From assembly GCA_004554775.1 (NCBI GenBank), contig SFKI01000003.1, positions 220,991 to 284,990 on the forward strand: DNA of 64,000 nucleotides. The letters are read 5' to 3'. This document shows positions 25,582 through 33,504 of this stretch, in pieces. Position numbers and translations under genes: made by a program. The notes under the pieces were generated by a model that made no database searches, was not told the DNA's origin, and was given only the letters and a program-made list of their open reading frames with translations. Each line of letters begins with the position of its first letter. Position 1 is the stretch's first letter. This stretch comes from Subdoligranulum variabile. Its GTDB lineage: Bacteria > Bacillota > Clostridia > Oscillospirales > Ruminococcaceae.

Positions 25582-25744
25582 TCGGAGAACTACGACAGGG
25601 CAGTATAGACCGACGTTATACCGTGAATTTTGTTGGCTCTGCACAGTAGAGCCCAAAACAAGAAAAAGCCCATTGTTGGTTGTCACAACAGGCTTTTTCG
25701 GCATTTTGAGGGGCGACTGCACAGTAGTGGTCAAATGGTGGTCA
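25582..25744. repeat. Dispersed repeat R1, copy C
   Basis: TCGGAGAACTACGACAGGGC at the tRNA edge, the AAAAAGCCC / GGCTTTTT stem in the middle, and GCACAGTAGTGGTCAAATGG at the end. Clearly homologous over its length to copy B (9277-9437) despite adjoining a different tRNA. Confidence 0.75.
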
Positions 25745-25772
25745 ACTTTTTAGGCGAATGACAAAAACGCAA

Positions 25773-25991
25773 TTACTGCTTGATCTCGCCATAGGTCCTT
25801 TTCATAGCCGCTTTCGATACGCCCCACTGCTTGCCGAACTTGCAAACATCCACACCGTTCACAAGCTTTCCATAAGAAACCGCCTTTCGCAAGGTGCTTT
25901 CACTCATGCCACACAGTTCACTTGCGTCACCGAAAGATACCAATTCATCAAAAGGTGTACTGACCTGCTCACTATGCTCCCATAATTTATC
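25773..25991 (-). pseudogene. Small helix-turn-helix protein relic
   Basis: Minus-strand frame reads DKLWEHSEQVSTPFDELVSF then GDASELCGMSESTLRKAVSY, continuing VCKFGKQWGVSKAAMKRTYG to a TAA at 25773. It resembles the short excisionase/HTH proteins of Firmicutes mobile elements. There is no ATG or RBS at the N-terminus (TTG at 25943 is the only start, without SD), so it is probably decayed. Its last codons recur in repeat copy A near 2400. Confidence 0.5.
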
Positions 25992-26060
25992 ACAAGATAC
26001 TTATCACTATAAGGTCACAGTATCGTGATATTGTCAATATCGTTACTTCAGATATTCACA

Positions 26061-26322
26061 ATTCATCTTTCCACAAATTCGATATAGTGCTGCGCGATTA
26101 CTTAGTAATACACACTTTTCAGCATTAAGAATCAGCGTTTGCATAACTATATTGTTAGAGCCGCCCTATTTTGTTCACGAAGGGGGCGGACAATATACGC
26201 TGTCTGCGACATATATTCGTCTGCATTAAAATTAGAATATAGATAATTTTAATAGTCTTTTTTACCTCATACTTAAAAGTCCGTTTTGGTGTGATTCCAA
26301 AACGGACTTTTAAGTATGAGGT
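26061..26322 (+). repeat. Direct repeat R2, copy 2
   Basis: Matches 8901-9088 but with about 60 extra bases after 26150 that contain their own CCGCCC...GGGCGG hairpin. Same orientation as copy 1, 17.16 kb away. Confidence 0.8.
26264..26322. terminator. 26-bp palindrome, terminator of the LacI gene on the minus strand
   Basis: ACCTCATACTTAAAAGTCCG... (26264-26289) is perfectly complementary to 26297-26322 around TGTGATT. It abuts the stop of the LacI gene at 26327. Compared with copy 1 the arm reads CATACTT/AAGTATG instead of CATACTC/GAGTATG, a paired change that preserves the stem. Confidence 0.8.
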
Positions 26323-26326
26323 AATA

Positions 26327-27322
26327 TCAGGTCGTACCGCGCTCAACAATGGTCATCTGCAGGGTGACGTGATGGCTGGGTTCGCGGCCCTCCAGCACAT
26401 CCAGCAAGGTGCGGGCCGCCATGATACTGGACATCGAAATCATCGTATCCAGCGAGGTCAGCCGCGGGCGGCAGGTCTCACAGAACGAGGAGTTGTTCTC
26501 GCCCATCAGCGAGATCTGCTGCGGCACCTGGATGCCCTGCTCTTTCAGAATGTTCAGTGCACCAATAGCGATCAGGTCGTTGGCGCAGATGATGCCGTCG
26601 GTATCAGGCTGTTCCCGCAGCATGCGCAGGGCAAAGCTTTCGCCGCCATCGACCGAAACCGGCACGCCTGTATAAACCGTGCTATGCACATGGGGATACC
26701 GCTTAACTGCAGATTCAAAGGCACTGCGGATCAACGCACCGCTGACACGATTTTCGTTGATGACCAGCAGCATTTGGCGGCGGCCGCGGCTAGTCAGATA
26801 ATCCACACAGCTCTGGATACCTGCCACTTCGTCGGCACCAACAGAGTAGATGTTTGGTCGCGGAAAGGTCAGCGTATTATGCACCATAACCACCGGCGTG
26901 TTGGGCAGGTGGTGTTCCACCACGCGGGTGACCTTGCAGGCATCTCGGAACGCGCTGCCCAAGCAGACGGCACCCTCGACACGATGCCGTGCCAGATCTA
27001 GCATTGCGGTTTCTATGGCATCCGGTCCGTGGCCGATGTATTTGACGAAGCAGTAATAGCCATTGCGCATCAACTCATATTCTACGCGATGGCAGCCCTC
27101 CACCTGGTGCAAAGTATCAATATCATCGGTCAGAATACCAATGGTGCGGTTGGATTGGGTTACCAGGTTGCGGGCGTTGGTATCCGGCACATAGTTATGC
27201 TGTTTCAGCAGTTCCTGGATCTTTTCCCGCGTGGCACGGTTGACACCCGGCTTGCCGTTTACTACGCGGGAAACCGAACTGGCCGAGACGCCTGCCATTT
27301 TGGCTATATCGTAAATCGTCAT
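26327..27322 (-). CDS. LacI-family regulator, probable controller of the PEP-mutase/LIV locus
   Basis: 331 residues: helix-turn-helix MTIYDIAKMAGVSASSVSRV, hinge, and sugar-binding-type core with ICANDLIAIGALNIL. It is transcribed from a promoter whose -35 overlaps CGATTGCAA, a sequence also found at the promoters of the downstream-regulated genes at 37044 and 37448, so it is probably autoregulated and controls the 27.5-37.9 kb genes. The effector may be a metabolite of the three lyase-family enzymes. A global CcpA-like role is an alternative because the site resembles a cre box. Confidence 0.88.
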   Translation of the reverse strand: MTIYDIAKMAGVSASSVSRVVNGKPGVNRATREKIQELLKQHNYVPDTNARNLVTQSNRTIGILTDDIDTLHQVEGCHRVEYELMRNGYYCFVKYIGHGPDAIETAMLDLARHRVEGAVCLGSAFRDACKVTRVVEHHLPNTPVVMVHNTLTFPRPNIYSVGADEVAGIQSCVDYLTSRGRRQMLLVINENRVSGALIRSAFESAVKRYPHVHSTVYTGVPVSVDGGESFALRMLREQPDTDGIICANDLIAIGALNILKEQGIQVPQQISLMGENNSSFCETCRPRLTSLDTMISMSSIMAARTLLDVLEGREPSHHVTLQMTIVERGTT

Positions 27323-27364
27323 ATAAACTCTCTCTTGCCGGAAAAATTTTCTAAAATCAAGATA

Positions 27365-27393
27365 ATTTTATTACATTCGAAAACCGATTGCAA
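27365..27393 (-). promoter_or_regulatory. Promoter and operator of the LacI gene
   Basis: Minus strand TTGCAA (27393-27388), 17-nt spacer, TAAAAT (27370-27365). The plus-strand 13-mer AAACCGATTGCAA (27381-27393) covers the -35 and is repeated exactly at 37448-37460. Confidence 0.65.
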
Positions 27394-27519
27394 TGCAAAT
27401 TTTCCTTGGTACACTAAGATTGTACATTATTCGTAAGACTGTACAAGATAATTTGTAAAAATCCCAGCCGGTCCGGCTGAGATATAGAGGGACTTATCAG
27501 ATTTTGAGCTTATTGGCTA

Positions 27520-28497
27520 TTATTTGCCATTCTTGGCGCGCAGTTCTTCCTCATAAGCACGGTACTTCTTATCCAGGGCGATGTAATTCTCGAACTTGAA
27601 GAGGTGGAACTCATGGCCGATATTGAACTCACCGGTGGGGTCGATCTCGTGGTTTTCGCTGTAAACGGTGTTCTTGTTCTTGAAATTCTCGCGGAAGAAT
27701 TCCAGCATACCGCGGGCAGCGCCCTTCATGGCGACATGGTTGCTGACCAGGTGGAAGCCCCATTCCTGCATCTGCTCCAGCGTAGCATCGGGCTTGCCAT
27801 CGGTGGCGTGGACATCGGGATAGAACAGGTAGCGCCCCGGCTTGGACAGGCGGCGGCTGATCTCGCGGCACTCGTCCTCGCAGTCAGCATGGCAGATGTT
27901 CTGGATCATGGTGATCTCAGCGCCTGCCTGGTAGCCCATCTCGGCACGGCGGATGGCTTCTTCCAGGCCCATACCGCCAAACTTGGCAATAGCGCCGGTC
28001 TGGGGTGCACCGCCACCCTTGCAATCGGTACGGGCGATAATCATGCAGTCGGTGCCTTTGGTGGCCTCAACGGCAGCCTGGACGTTGGCAGCCCAGCGCT
28101 CGGCATCCATATAGCCGTAGCCGCTGGCGTAGGTGTAGCCGGTGGCGAAAGCACCGCTGTTGGTATCCTCGATGGAGATAGCCATCGCACCGACCTCGGC
28201 CAGCCGCTTGACGTTGCGGTAGACCTGCATCGGGGTGCCGCCGCCGTTCTCGCCATCGATGATGACGGGCAGCTTGGTGGAGTTGCAGATACGCTCAGCT
28301 GCGTAGATGTACTCCTCCCAGTTATACATACCGGCGGGAATGCCGTTCATAGCATATTCCAGTTCGCAGCTGCTGACCAGCACGGCATTATGGCCGACCA
28401 ACTCGGCGCAGCGAGCAGACAGGCAGTCATAGACACAGGGTGCCCAGACGAATTCGCCTTTTTCGAGAAGTTCACGGATAGAATGTTCTGCAGACAT
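27520..28497 (-). CDS. Isocitrate lyase/PEP mutase superfamily enzyme 1
   Basis: 325 residues from ATG 28497; a TTG two codons upstream is closer to the AAAGG and could be used. TIM-barrel family landmarks: WAPCVYDCLSARCAELVGH, VIIDGENGGG (metal-binding region; D-x-E instead of D-x-D), SIEDTNSG and IIARTDC. The K-x-C-G-H catalytic loop of isocitrate and methylisocitrate lyases is absent (TNSGAFATGYTY instead), so C-C lyase on a different acid, C-P bond chemistry or decarboxylation are all possible. It lies at the end of the LIV/MATE unit on the same strand, 140 nt after the MATE gene. Confidence 0.85.
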   Translation of the reverse strand: MSAEHSIRELLEKGEFVWAPCVYDCLSARCAELVGHNAVLVSSCELEYAMNGIPAGMYNWEEYIYAAERICNSTKLPVIIDGENGGGTPMQVYRNVKRLAEVGAMAISIEDTNSGAFATGYTYASGYGYMDAERWAANVQAAVEATKGTDCMIIARTDCKGGGAPQTGAIAKFGGMGLEEAIRRAEMGYQAGAEITMIQNICHADCEDECREISRRLSKPGRYLFYPDVHATDGKPDATLEQMQEWGFHLVSNHVAMKGAARGMLEFFRENFKNKNTVYSENHEIDPTGEFNIGHEFHLFKFENYIALDKKYRAYEEELRAKNGK

Positions 28498-28636
28498 AAT
28501 CAAATCAACCTTTCTTATGGTTTTGGTTTGTTGTAGTTCTTATAGCAGAAAGTCCTTACAGATCGCAGCGGGCCAGTTCTCGGCTCAGCACCCGCTGAGG
28601 ATGACGCAGCAGCATGGTGTGCCCCCCCCCTGAGAT

Positions 28637-30037
28637 TCAGGTCGTTTCGTTGACATTTTTGATCCATCTACCCAGGACCAGCCGCCACAGGCAGAGAAAA
28701 GATTTACAGATTGTATCCAGCTTGAGGCAGACAAACACCCAGAACGGGGACCAGCCCCAACGCAGTCCTGCCAGATAACCAATGGGGATGTTTAACCCCC
28801 ACATGAAGATCAGGTCTGCAAACATTAGGAAGCGGGTATCCCCGCCGCCCCGCAACACGCCTTTGCTCATGACGGACTGCACGGATTGGAACACCATCAG
28901 CAGGCTCATGGCCTGCAGCATCTGCATCGTAGCATCGCGGGATTCCGGCGACAGGTCGTACATGCCCACGATCCAGGGACTTACTACGGCGATGATGACA
29001 CCGCCCAGCAGACCGCCTGCTACTGACAGCAGAAAGAAGGTCCGGCTCTGCCGCTCCACGGCAGCGCGTTCTCCCCTTCCGATGGCCTGGCCGACCATGA
29101 CCGAGGAGGCGTTGCACAGCCCCAGAATGAATGCGGTGCAGAACCGCATCGTTGCCAGGGTGATGGCCTGGCCGCTGACGACCGCCACCCCCATGTGGCC
29201 CAGGATCACACTTAAAATGTTGTCGCCTACTGTGAACATGCCGTCACTGATGATGGGCGGCATGCCCGTATTCATAAAGGCGCGCAGCATGGCGGCATCC
29301 AACCGCCCCACCAGATTACGCGGGGTAAAACGGATCTGACGGCAGCCCAGGAACAGATAGCCAAAGGTGATCGCAAATTCCAATATGCGGCTGATGAGGG
29401 TGCCCACCGCCGCACCGGCAATGCCTAAGCAGGGTGCGCCGAATTTGCCGAAGATGAACACATAATTGAAAAAGATATTGCTGCCAAAGGACAGCCCTGA
29501 AACCGCCAGCCCCAGGTACAACACCCCTGCGGTGCGCATAAGGTTTACCATGATAAGGCTGGTCCCATGGAAGAAAAACACCCAAGCGGTGACCTGCAAA
29601 TACCGGTTGCCTAAAGCGATAATCTCGGCATTATTCGTGTAGATACCCATGATCTGCGCCGGAAAAAGCGCCGTAGCCAGGGCAAACAGCAGCGCCGCAC
29701 CGCCGGAGATATACATTGAGAGCCGCCACACCTGTTTGACCATCTTGTGGTTGCCCGCACCCCAGTACTGGGCGCTGAGCACACACGCACCGCCCGAGAT
29801 ACCCAGACAGAGCACATAGTACAGGTAATAATACTGGTTTGCCAGCGAGGAGGCAGAGAGGGCGTTTTCCCCCAGTGCACTGACCATCACCGTATCCATC
29901 AGGTTGACCCCGATGTTGATGGCCTGCTGGAACGCCACCGGCAGCCCTACCAAAAAAACCTGACGGTAAAAGGCCAGATCTTTTTCGATCCAACGGTCCC
30001 GCCAGGTCTGTTTTTCTTTTGCTTGCGGGGCACTCAC
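28637..30037 (-). CDS. MATE family efflux transporter at the end of the LIV-type operon
   Basis: 466 residues with twelve hydrophobic helices, NorM-like two-bundle arrangement. Start is GTG 30037, which overlaps the TGA of the upstream LivF-like gene (GTGA), implying translational coupling; longer ATG readings from 30124 lie inside that gene. Normally MATE proteins export cationic drugs with Na+ or H+. Direct coupling to an ABC importer operon suggests it exports a product or by-product of the imported compound, which is inference. Confidence 0.9.
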   Translation of the reverse strand: MSAPQAKEKQTWRDRWIEKDLAFYRQVFLVGLPVAFQQAINIGVNLMDTVMVSALGENALSASSLANQYYYLYYVLCLGISGGACVLSAQYWGAGNHKMVKQVWRLSMYISGGAALLFALATALFPAQIMGIYTNNAEIIALGNRYLQVTAWVFFFHGTSLIMVNLMRTAGVLYLGLAVSGLSFGSNIFFNYVFIFGKFGAPCLGIAGAAVGTLISRILEFAITFGYLFLGCRQIRFTPRNLVGRLDAAMLRAFMNTGMPPIISDGMFTVGDNILSVILGHMGVAVVSGQAITLATMRFCTAFILGLCNASSVMVGQAIGRGERAAVERQSRTFFLLSVAGGLLGGVIIAVVSPWIVGMYDLSPESRDATMQMLQAMSLLMVFQSVQSVMSKGVLRGGGDTRFLMFADLIFMWGLNIPIGYLAGLRWGWSPFWVFVCLKLDTICKSFLCLWRLVLGRWIKNVNETT

Positions 30038-30747
30038 AGGCCCAGATACTGCTTGCGGGTCTCTTCCGACAGATCCTGCGTAGCCTGGTGGTGGACCACG
30101 GCGCCACGCTCCAGGATGTAGCAATCGCTGCTGACCTTGGTAGCGAACTTAACGTTCTGCTCGGCAATCAGGATGGTAACACCCTCGGCCAGCAGGTTCT
30201 GTACCATGACGGCCAGCTGGTCCACGATGATGGGGGCCAGACCTTCGGTGATCTCGTCCAGCAGCATCATCTTGGGGTTCTGCATCAGGCCGCGGGCAAC
30301 CGCCAGCATCTGCTTCTCGCCGCCGGAAAGCTTATCACCCTTGGAGTCCTTGCGTTCCTCCAGGCGTGGGAAGAATTTGTACACAGATTCCAGGTTCCAC
30401 TTATCGCTGCCGTCCACGCCCTTACGTGCTGCCACACGCAGGTTTTCCTCGGTGGTCAGGGTGGGGAAAATGTGGCGGCCCTGGGGCACGTAGGCAATGC
30501 CCAGGCGGGCGATTGCGTGGCTCTGCATGCCGACCAATTCTTTGCCGTTGAAGGTGATGGAGCCTTCGGTCTTACAGTGTTCTTTCGGGTTCAGCATGCC
30601 CATGATGGTTTTCATCGTGGTGGATTTGCCGACACCGTTGCGGCCCAGCAGGCAGACAGAAGTGCCTTCCTCAACGCTAAGGTTGACGCCGTTCAAGATA
30701 TGGCTCTTGTCATAATAAGCCTGTACATCTTTCAGTTCAAGAATCAT
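30034..30747 (-). CDS. LIV-type ABC transporter ATPase (LivF-like)
   Basis: 237 residues: Walker A GRNGVGKST (36-44), signature LSGGEKQM, Walker B MMLLDEITEGLAP. Its ATG overlaps the stop of the LivG-like gene (ATGA) and its stop overlaps the MATE start. Second ATPase of a hydrophobic amino-acid/amide-type (HAAT) importer. Confidence 0.95.
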   Translation of the reverse strand: MILELKDVQAYYDKSHILNGVNLSVEEGTSVCLLGRNGVGKSTTMKTIMGMLNPKEHCKTEGSITFNGKELVGMQSHAIARLGIAYVPQGRHIFPTLTTEENLRVAARKGVDGSDKWNLESVYKFFPRLEERKDSKGDKLSGGEKQMLAVARGLMQNPKMMLLDEITEGLAPIIVDQLAVMVQNLLAEGVTILIAEQNVKFATKVSSDCYILERGAVVHHQATQDLSEETRKQYLGL

Positions 30748-31496
30748 GACATGTCACCTCCCAGGTAAGCCTGCTGTACGTATTCGTTCTGTTTGATCTC
30801 GTCCGGGGTGCCGCTAGCGATCAGCTCACCGTCACGTAGGACGGAGATCTCGTCTGCATAGTTAAAGACGATGTCCATATCATGCTCGATGAAGATGATC
30901 GTCATGTTGCGCTTGGCAGCCAGGTCACGGATCAGCTGCATCAGAGTGTAAGCTTCCTCACGGGCCACACCGGCGGCAGGCTCGTCCAGTATCAGCAGCT
31001 TCGGATCCATCGCCAGTGCAATGGCGATGTCCAGACGGCGCTGGTCACCATAAGAAAGGTAGGCGGCCACATCGTTCATCTTGTCTTCCAGTCCGACCAG
31101 CTGCAGGTAGGTGACAACTTCTTTTTTCAGGTAGGCATCCCGTACCGGCAGGATGCTGAAAGTCTTTTTGTTCATCTCGATGCGGGCGATCTGCACGTTC
31201 TCGTAAACGGTCAGGTTGTTGAACAGCTTCGAGATCTGAAAGCACTTGGTCATGCCCTTGTGAACGATCTTGTTGGGAGCCAGACCGGTGATATCCTCGC
31301 CGCGGAAGATGACCTTGCCGCTGCTGGGGGTGGTACGGTTAGTAATCAGGTCCATCAGGGTGGACTTACCGGCACCGTTGGGGCCGATGATGGCGCGAAC
31401 CTGACCTTCGGGAACCTCGAAGGAAACGTCCTTGGTGGCATGCAGAGCGCCAAAATAGCGGTTGAGGTGTTCAACCTTCAAAATCGGTTCACTCAT
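30744..31496 (-). CDS. LIV-type ABC transporter ATPase (LivG-like)
   Basis: 250 residues: Walker A GPNGAGKST (38-46), signature near LSYGDQRRLDIAIAL, Walker B LLILDEPAAGVA, and a C-terminal extension typical of LivG. Overlaps the LivM-like gene by ATGA. Energises the importer with the LivF-like partner. Confidence 0.95.
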   Translation of the reverse strand: MSEPILKVEHLNRYFGALHATKDVSFEVPEGQVRAIIGPNGAGKSTLMDLITNRTTPSSGKVIFRGEDITGLAPNKIVHKGMTKCFQISKLFNNLTVYENVQIARIEMNKKTFSILPVRDAYLKKEVVTYLQLVGLEDKMNDVAAYLSYGDQRRLDIAIALAMDPKLLILDEPAAGVAREEAYTLMQLIRDLAAKRNMTIIFIEHDMDIVFNYADEISVLRDGELIASGTPDEIKQNEYVQQAYLGGDMS

Positions 31497-32470
31497 TTTT
31501 TGGCAGTCTCCTTTTTGTTGGTTTCAGGCTCATCCAGGTTGCGGGTCACATCGTCGCGCAGCAGGCCGTTCTGCAGGAACAGAACGCAGAACACGATGAT
31601 AGCGCCCAGGATGAACTGGTAGTAGTTGGTCAGGATAGAGACCTGGGTGGAGATGAAGGTGACAATCACAGCGCCCAGGATGGGGCCAAAGAACGCCTGC
31701 ATACCACCGATCAGGCACATGACCAGGCCCTCGGTGGAGGTGTTGGTGGAGAACATGACCGGGAAAGCACCCATGTTGCGCATTGCATACAGGATACCGG
31801 CAACGGCCACGAAGAAGCTGGAGACCATGCAGGCGAACAGACGGACGTTCTGGGTGTTCATTCCAACGAAGGTCAGACGCTCCAGGTTATCACGGCTGCC
31901 TTTCAGGACAGTAGCAAAGGGGCTGTGGTAGAACAGGTAGATCAGCACGATGCAGACCACGCTGATGCCGAAGCTGAGATAGAAGTTGCCGCGGGAGCTG
32001 CTGGCGAACGCCAGTCGGACGTTGCCGGTCAGGCCGGTATCGGAGCCCACGTAGGGGATCTTGTACACCATGGTGAACAGCAGTGTGTTGATGCCCATGC
32101 TCATAAAGGCGAAGGCCAGGTCATCGTTTGCGCGCAGGCAGAGGATGTTGACACCGAGGGAAATAAGCATTGCCAGCGCCATAGCGCCGATGATGGCAAG
32201 GGGTTTCGCCCAGCCCAGGCGGACGACAAGGATAACGTAGGCATAGGAGCCCATGCCAAAGTAGGTAGCCATACCAAGGGGACGCAGACCGCCGAAACCG
32301 AGGATGATGTTCAGTGCGGAGGCAAAGAGCATCATGATAACGGTGCGGCTCATAAAGTCAAGCACGGAATCTACGGCAAAGAAAGAGTAGATCAGCATGC
32401 CCAGGCAGATGATGGCACCCACAATGGCGTGCCGCTTGATCTGCGGAATCTTCTTCCAGGAACTAAGCAT
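31493..32470 (-). CDS. LIV-type ABC transporter permease (LivM-like)
   Basis: 325 residues from ATG 32470 (MLSSWKKIPQIKRHAIVGAI), one base after the LivH-like stop. Eight to nine hydrophobic helices, ILGFGGLRPLGMATYFGMGSYAY is the LivM-type motif, and the cytoplasmic GSRDNLERLTFVGMN loop contacts the ATPase. Confidence 0.93.
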   Translation of the reverse strand: MLSSWKKIPQIKRHAIVGAIICLGMLIYSFFAVDSVLDFMSRTVIMMLFASALNIILGFGGLRPLGMATYFGMGSYAYVILVVRLGWAKPLAIIGAMALAMLISLGVNILCLRANDDLAFAFMSMGINTLLFTMVYKIPYVGSDTGLTGNVRLAFASSSRGNFYLSFGISVVCIVLIYLFYHSPFATVLKGSRDNLERLTFVGMNTQNVRLFACMVSSFFVAVAGILYAMRNMGAFPVMFSTNTSTEGLVMCLIGGMQAFFGPILGAVIVTFISTQVSILTNYYQFILGAIIVFCVLFLQNGLLRDDVTRNLDEPETNKKETAKK

Positions 32471-32471
32471 C

Positions 32472-33338
32472 TCAGCGGCCCTCCTTCTTGGTAAACAGAC
32501 CCTGCGGGTTGATTGCCATGGCAATGACCATCAGAGCAGCGGGCAGAACATTGTAGTACTGCGGCAGATAGATGGCACCGAAAGCATTGACCAGGCCGAC
32601 AAGCAGTGCAGCAGGCAGGCAGCCATCCATATTGCGCAGACCGCCGATGACCAGGATAGGCATAACGTTGCCGAAGACGGACAAGCCTTCTTTGGGGCTC
32701 TGGCCGGTGACGGGGGCGTTCAGGACGCCACCCAAACCAGCGATGCCGATACCGATCATGAACAGGATGCTGAACATCTGGTTGACGTTGACGCCCAGAT
32801 TGGCAACCATGGGGCGGTCGCTGATGATAGCGCGGGTCAGCATGCCAAGCTTGGTCTTATTGATCATGAACCAGAAAGCAAACGCAATAGCGGCGGAAAC
32901 AGCGATCTCGAACAGGTAGTAGATGGGGAAGTTGATGCCGAACAACTGGACGCCGCCCTGCAGGAACTTGGGCAGCGCCAGCAGACGGATGCTGTAGCCC
33001 CAGATCATAACCATCATGTCGCAGACCATGTAGGCGACGCCGTAGGTCAGCAGCATAATATACAGCATGTTTTTACCAAATAACGGACGGGTAGCTTTCT
33101 CAACAAAGTAACCAATACCAGCCACAATGAGCGGCACGATGAAAAGTGCGGGTACAAAGCCAAGCTTTGCGGCGATGGTATAAGTAAGGTAGGTACCCAG
33201 AACGTAGAACGCGCCCTGGCCGAAGTTGACCATGTTCATGCCGCTGATGATCAAGGATACACCAGCCACCATGAGGTAGGCCACCATGCCGTTGCTGATA
33301 CCAGTGATCAGCGTTTGGAAAAAGAATGATACTGTCAT
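32472..33338 (-). CDS. LIV-type ABC transporter permease (LivH-like)
   Basis: 288 residues, eight hydrophobic helices, with the family motif ISGMNMVNFGQGAFYVLGTY near 30-50. Partner of the LivM-like permease. An incomplete terminator-like hairpin lies between it and the binding-protein gene upstream. Confidence 0.93.
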   Translation of the reverse strand: MTVSFFFQTLITGISNGMVAYLMVAGVSLIISGMNMVNFGQGAFYVLGTYLTYTIAAKLGFVPALFIVPLIVAGIGYFVEKATRPLFGKNMLYIMLLTYGVAYMVCDMMVMIWGYSIRLLALPKFLQGGVQLFGINFPIYYLFEIAVSAAIAFAFWFMINKTKLGMLTRAIISDRPMVANLGVNVNQMFSILFMIGIGIAGLGGVLNAPVTGQSPKEGLSVFGNVMPILVIGGLRNMDGCLPAALLVGLVNAFGAIYLPQYYNVLPAALMVIAMAINPQGLFTKKEGR

Positions 33339-33439
33339 AGTCCGTTTCCTCTGTTAAAATGTGTTCGTACCACACAGCGGCATTTACGATTTTCCCGGGT
33401 GCCCGGCCAGCCGGCTGTCCGACAAGCCAAACATAAAAT

Positions 33440-33467
33440 GCGGCAGGCAGGGTTAGCTGCCTGCCGC
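33440..33467 (-). terminator. Intra-operon hairpin between binding protein and permease genes
   Basis: GCGGCAGGCAG / CTGCCTGCCGC, 11-bp perfect stem, 6-nt loop, followed on the minus strand by ATTTTATG. Probably partial termination or 3'-end protection that yields more binding protein than permease. Confidence 0.6.
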
Positions 33468-33504
33468 AGACCGTTGTACTGTGGTAACGAAGTGGATTGT
33501 TATC

